Assembly (NCBI RefSeq): GCF_003173355.1
Contig: NZ_QGMY01000011.1
Coordinates: 1 to 64,000 of the forward strand
From: Methanospirillum lacunae
Lineage (GTDB): Archaea > Halobacteriota > Methanomicrobia > Methanomicrobiales > Methanospirillaceae
Length of the DNA: 64,000 bases
Direction: 5' to 3'
The first letter of the stretch is position 1. Every line of letters begins with the position of its first letter. Below are positions 61,790 to 64,000 of the stretch, in pieces. Under the pieces are notes generated by a model. The model saw only the letters and a list, made by a program, of their open reading frames with translations, searched no databases and was not told the DNA's origin. Made by a program: the position numbers and the translations under genes.

Positions 61790-63820
61790 TTGATCAATAT
61801 CCTGCAAAGGTCTAAAAACCCCCTCTGGTACCGTAATAATAAATTCAGCACCTATGCCGTAGGTACCAGATTCTTTGATACCCATTCCAGTGAGTCCGAG
61901 AACCTCCTTTGCAAAAAAAAGGCCCCATCCTGTTCCGGTTCCAACACCTCTCTCAAAGATCCGTTCTTTCATAGTTTCCGGAACACCCCCTCCATCATCA
62001 ACATAGACGATGAGAAGATCTGAGTTATACCGTCGAGTTGTAACAGTGATGTAAAAGACGTCTTTTCCATGTTTCAGACTATTTTCGATGAGGTTGTAAA
62101 AGACCTTCTGAAGGAGCTGGTCAGCATAGATCTCATAGTTCTCCCCTGTAACAGAGAATATAAGCCCTTTACGACGGGACATGGCATATGCAAGATTCCA
62201 CACCGTTTGGATGTCCTGCCATCGTGGCTTTTCGATACCAGCTTTCTGATATTCTTTGGAGAATTCGATGTGTTTGTTGATCTTTTCAGAGGCTTCTTCA
62301 GCACTACTGATAAGTTGGGTAAGCGATGTATCAATGTTTTTACGTCTGATGAGTCCGAGCATTCCCCTGATTGTTGTGAGTTGGTTTACAATATCGTGTC
62401 TGGTCATACTCCCGAGAAGTGAGAGTTTCTTGTTGGAGAGGAGGAGTTCACGCTCTGCACTCCGATACTGGGAGATGTCAGTAATTACACAGAGATAACC
62501 CTGTTTTCCTGTTTCAAGGGGATAGGATGCCAATGCAATTCTTACCCAAATATCTTTTCCATTTTTAGTCCGGGTATGTATCTCATGGTGCCCGGGTTGC
62601 ATTATCGGGGTTTGTTCAATCGTGCTCTTATCTTCCGGATTGTGTTGAGAGAAGAGTGAGTCGAGTCGTTTTCCGGTCAGTTCGTAGGAGGTAGTTTCAA
62701 AAATTTCTGCCAAAGCAGGATTTGAAAACCAGATCAGATTATCAGGTCCAATCAGACATATCCCCTCCTCAACTAGTTCTACCAGGCGGGAAAGCCGGTG
62801 TTCTGAGGAGATTCTCTCCTGTTGTGCCTGTTCTAGAGAACTAATCATATTGTTGATAGAACCAGCAAGATCACTGATTTCATCATCTCTCTTTGTCTTG
62901 ATTCGGCCTGAAAGTAGACCTGAGTTACCAATATTAATGAGGTCCCGGTTAAGATCCTGAAGTGGTGATATGATGATGCGGTTTATTAGCCATGATGCGA
63001 GGTACATAAAGATAATTGTCAGAAGAAGCAACGATGCAATCAGAAAAATCCGTGAGTATATACCTCCTCTATTCAAATCCTCTCGCTTGGTAATCTGGAT
63101 ACAGAGAACTGGCTGCCCTTCAATATCAGAAATAACAGCCTCATAGGCATTATTAGTACTTTTTTCCTGAGATGCACGAGAGAAAGATTCTAAATTTGTA
63201 TCTGAAACCAGGGTGACCGAAATGTTCTGAAGAAGGTTTTGCGACAGTTCGTTTATCTTGTCATTATCCAGGCGACTAAGTATAACTATCGTTCCCCGGG
63301 AAGGCCCCTGCATCATCGAATTTAAAATTGGATGTGAAGCAACCGCAAATGGAGTCTGGTTATCTACTATGATCCCCTGGATCCCATCTGGTGATGCAGA
63401 AAGAATAGGATATGTCTGCAGGAGTTTGTTTATGTATTCAGGGATTGGATCTGTAGTATTGTTCTGGGAAATACAGATCCCATTAACTAGGGTGTTATTA
63501 AGATTGTATAATGTAATCGAATAAAGTTTCATACCCCTGAGTGAAGATTGGACAAGGTTTGAGGAGATGTATTCAGGATTTCCCGAAACCATATATTCAT
63601 ATGTGTCATCCCATATCCCCCAATCCTGAGATATTGTGGAAAGACGAGATTCTTCTCCGTATAATGAGTTCTCAGCCCTGTGCAGGTCCTCTGATGCATA
63701 CTGTTGTTCCAGACCTGATAGACTCCCCATCACAGTGAATTCAAATGTTACAATTAAAATTACGGCAATCGCAAGTATTGAAATCCCGATAATGAGAATT
63801 GTTTGTGCATAGAGTCGCAT
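61739..63820 (-). CDS. CHASE4-HAMP-PAS sensor histidine kinase
   Basis: 693 residues. A membrane helix at about 7-30 is followed by an outside CHASE4-like domain (WGIWDDTYEYM near 66), a second helix near 257-280, HAMP to about 335, a PAS domain about 345-455 (IGPDNLIWFSNPALAEIF), the phospho-acceptor box TRHDIVNQLTTIRG near 475 and an HATPase domain (NLIENSLKHG, DDGGGVP, GTGWGLFFAKEV). The H box and short four-helix region are of the methanogen type. No receiver-domain partner is adjacent. Its 3' end overlaps the pilus platform gene, which may be chance or point to a shared sensory or surface function. Confidence 0.9.
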   Translation of the reverse strand: MRLYAQTILIIGISILAIAVILIVTFEFTVMGSLSGLEQQYASEDLHRAENSLYGEESRLSTISQDWGIWDDTYEYMVSGNPEYISSNLVQSSLRGMKLYSITLYNLNNTLVNGICISQNNTTDPIPEYINKLLQTYPILSASPDGIQGIIVDNQTPFAVASHPILNSMMQGPSRGTIVILSRLDNDKINELSQNLLQNISVTLVSDTNLESFSRASQEKSTNNAYEAVISDIEGQPVLCIQITKREDLNRGGIYSRIFLIASLLLLTIIFMYLASWLINRIIISPLQDLNRDLINIGNSGLLSGRIKTKRDDEISDLAGSINNMISSLEQAQQERISSEHRLSRLVELVEEGICLIGPDNLIWFSNPALAEIFETTSYELTGKRLDSLFSQHNPEDKSTIEQTPIMQPGHHEIHTRTKNGKDIWVRIALASYPLETGKQGYLCVITDISQYRSAERELLLSNKKLSLLGSMTRHDIVNQLTTIRGMLGLIRRKNIDTSLTQLISSAEEASEKINKHIEFSKEYQKAGIEKPRWQDIQTVWNLAYAMSRRKGLIFSVTGENYEIYADQLLQKVFYNLIENSLKHGKDVFYITVTTRRYNSDLLIVYVDDGGGVPETMKERIFERGVGTGTGWGLFFAKEVLGLTGMGIKESGTYGIGAEFIITVPEGVFRPLQDIDQSDSNPEDNPGNEEHYN

Positions 63821-64000
63821 AAAGAAGAACTCCTGTATCTGGATGAAGAATGACGAACGACAATACCTTAATGTAAACCCAAATAATTGTTTCGACTTTG
63901 GGCTCTAATTGGCATCCAGGTATTGAATTCAAAAGATATCAGGCCAGTTCTACCACGTGGGACGACTCAGGTGTGTTTACCTTGAAAGTGAAGTTGTGGA
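63821..64000. other. Right edge without identified gene
   Basis: This 180-base stretch lies upstream of the kinase gene on the minus strand and should hold its promoter. I see no tRNA, repeat or convincing coding sequence before the window ends. Confidence 0.4.

Noticed and set aside
1-64000. CRISPR arrays, rRNA and tRNA genes
   Set aside because: Intergenic regions were read on both strands; no regularly spaced repeats, tRNA cloverleaf pattern or rRNA segments were recognised by eye. A tRNA scan could still find one I missed.

Overview
This window reads as a chromosomal segment of a methanogenic euryarchaeon, most likely order Methanomicrobiales and probably close to Methanospirillum. That placement is an inference from gene content, moderate GC and recalled gene order; it was not checked by search. 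Archaeal markers include aIF-1A, FEN1 with a C-terminal PCNA-binding motif, split GMP synthase, SecF-SecD order, archease-RtcB, AK6-type kinase, presenilin-like protease, F420:NADPH oxidoreductase and DUF2111/DUF2551 proteins. No rRNA, tRNA or CRISPR array was found.

Layout. 0-6.5 kb: aIF-1A, then a tightly coupled eight-gene anaerobic corrin-ring operon (cbiT-L-F-G-H-C-D-E). 6.5-8.6 kb: an accessory patch with two long palindromic stretches and an intact ORF resembling an IS4/IS1634-type transposase that appears to have lost a catalytic Asp. 8.6-14 kb (minus): a repair block of bacterial-type mutS and mutL plus a cysteine-free MutY-like glycosylase. 14-19 kb (plus): argC, a CBS-domain gene, argJ, argB and a thioredoxin-CcdA fusion. 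19-24.3 kb: chorismate mutase, M50 protease, iron-sulfur flavoprotein, an unknown wHTH-like protein, two divergent CheW genes and hisD. 24.3-28.5 kb (minus): thioesterase, GT2 glycosyltransferase, a TPR/winged-helix protein and a BrxD-like (DUF2791) ATPase. 28.7-34.5 kb (plus): pyrG, guaA(b), argD, hisC, AK6-like kinase and a CDP-alcohol phosphatidyltransferase, nearly all abutting or overlapping.

34.5-41.9 kb: an eight-PKD-repeat surface protein and FEN1 (minus), a presenilin homologue (plus) overlapping the NOG1-type GTPase tail-to-tail, a possible TnpB remnant, and a CBS/HTH regulator. 41.9-52.8 kb is a 14-gene minus-strand run: DUF2551, a small unknown protein, archease, RtcB, a glutaminase-like protein without its Cys, DUF2111, BirA, BioY, two ECF ATPases, an ECF T protein, PycB, PycA and a flavin split-barrel protein. 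Its second half is a self-contained biotin unit: import, ligation and the biotin enzyme pyruvate carboxylase. 52.9-57.2 kb (plus): secF-secD, thioredoxin, F420:NADPH oxidoreductase, class II aldolase and a small acidic protein ending in a PCNA-binding-like motif. 57.2-63.8 kb: a KaiC/RecA-like protein without a Walker A lysine, divergent from a type IV pilus-like motor (one ATPase, two platform proteins, no pilin), followed by a convergent CHASE4-HAMP-PAS histidine kinase.

Most of the window is dense housekeeping sequence. The best candidates for something new are the TPR/BrxD-like ATPase pair, the structured leader and KaiC-like neighbour of the pilus motor, the catalytically altered transposase-like gene with its palindromes, the cluster-less MutY with an Asp-to-Glu change, and the small PIP-box protein.
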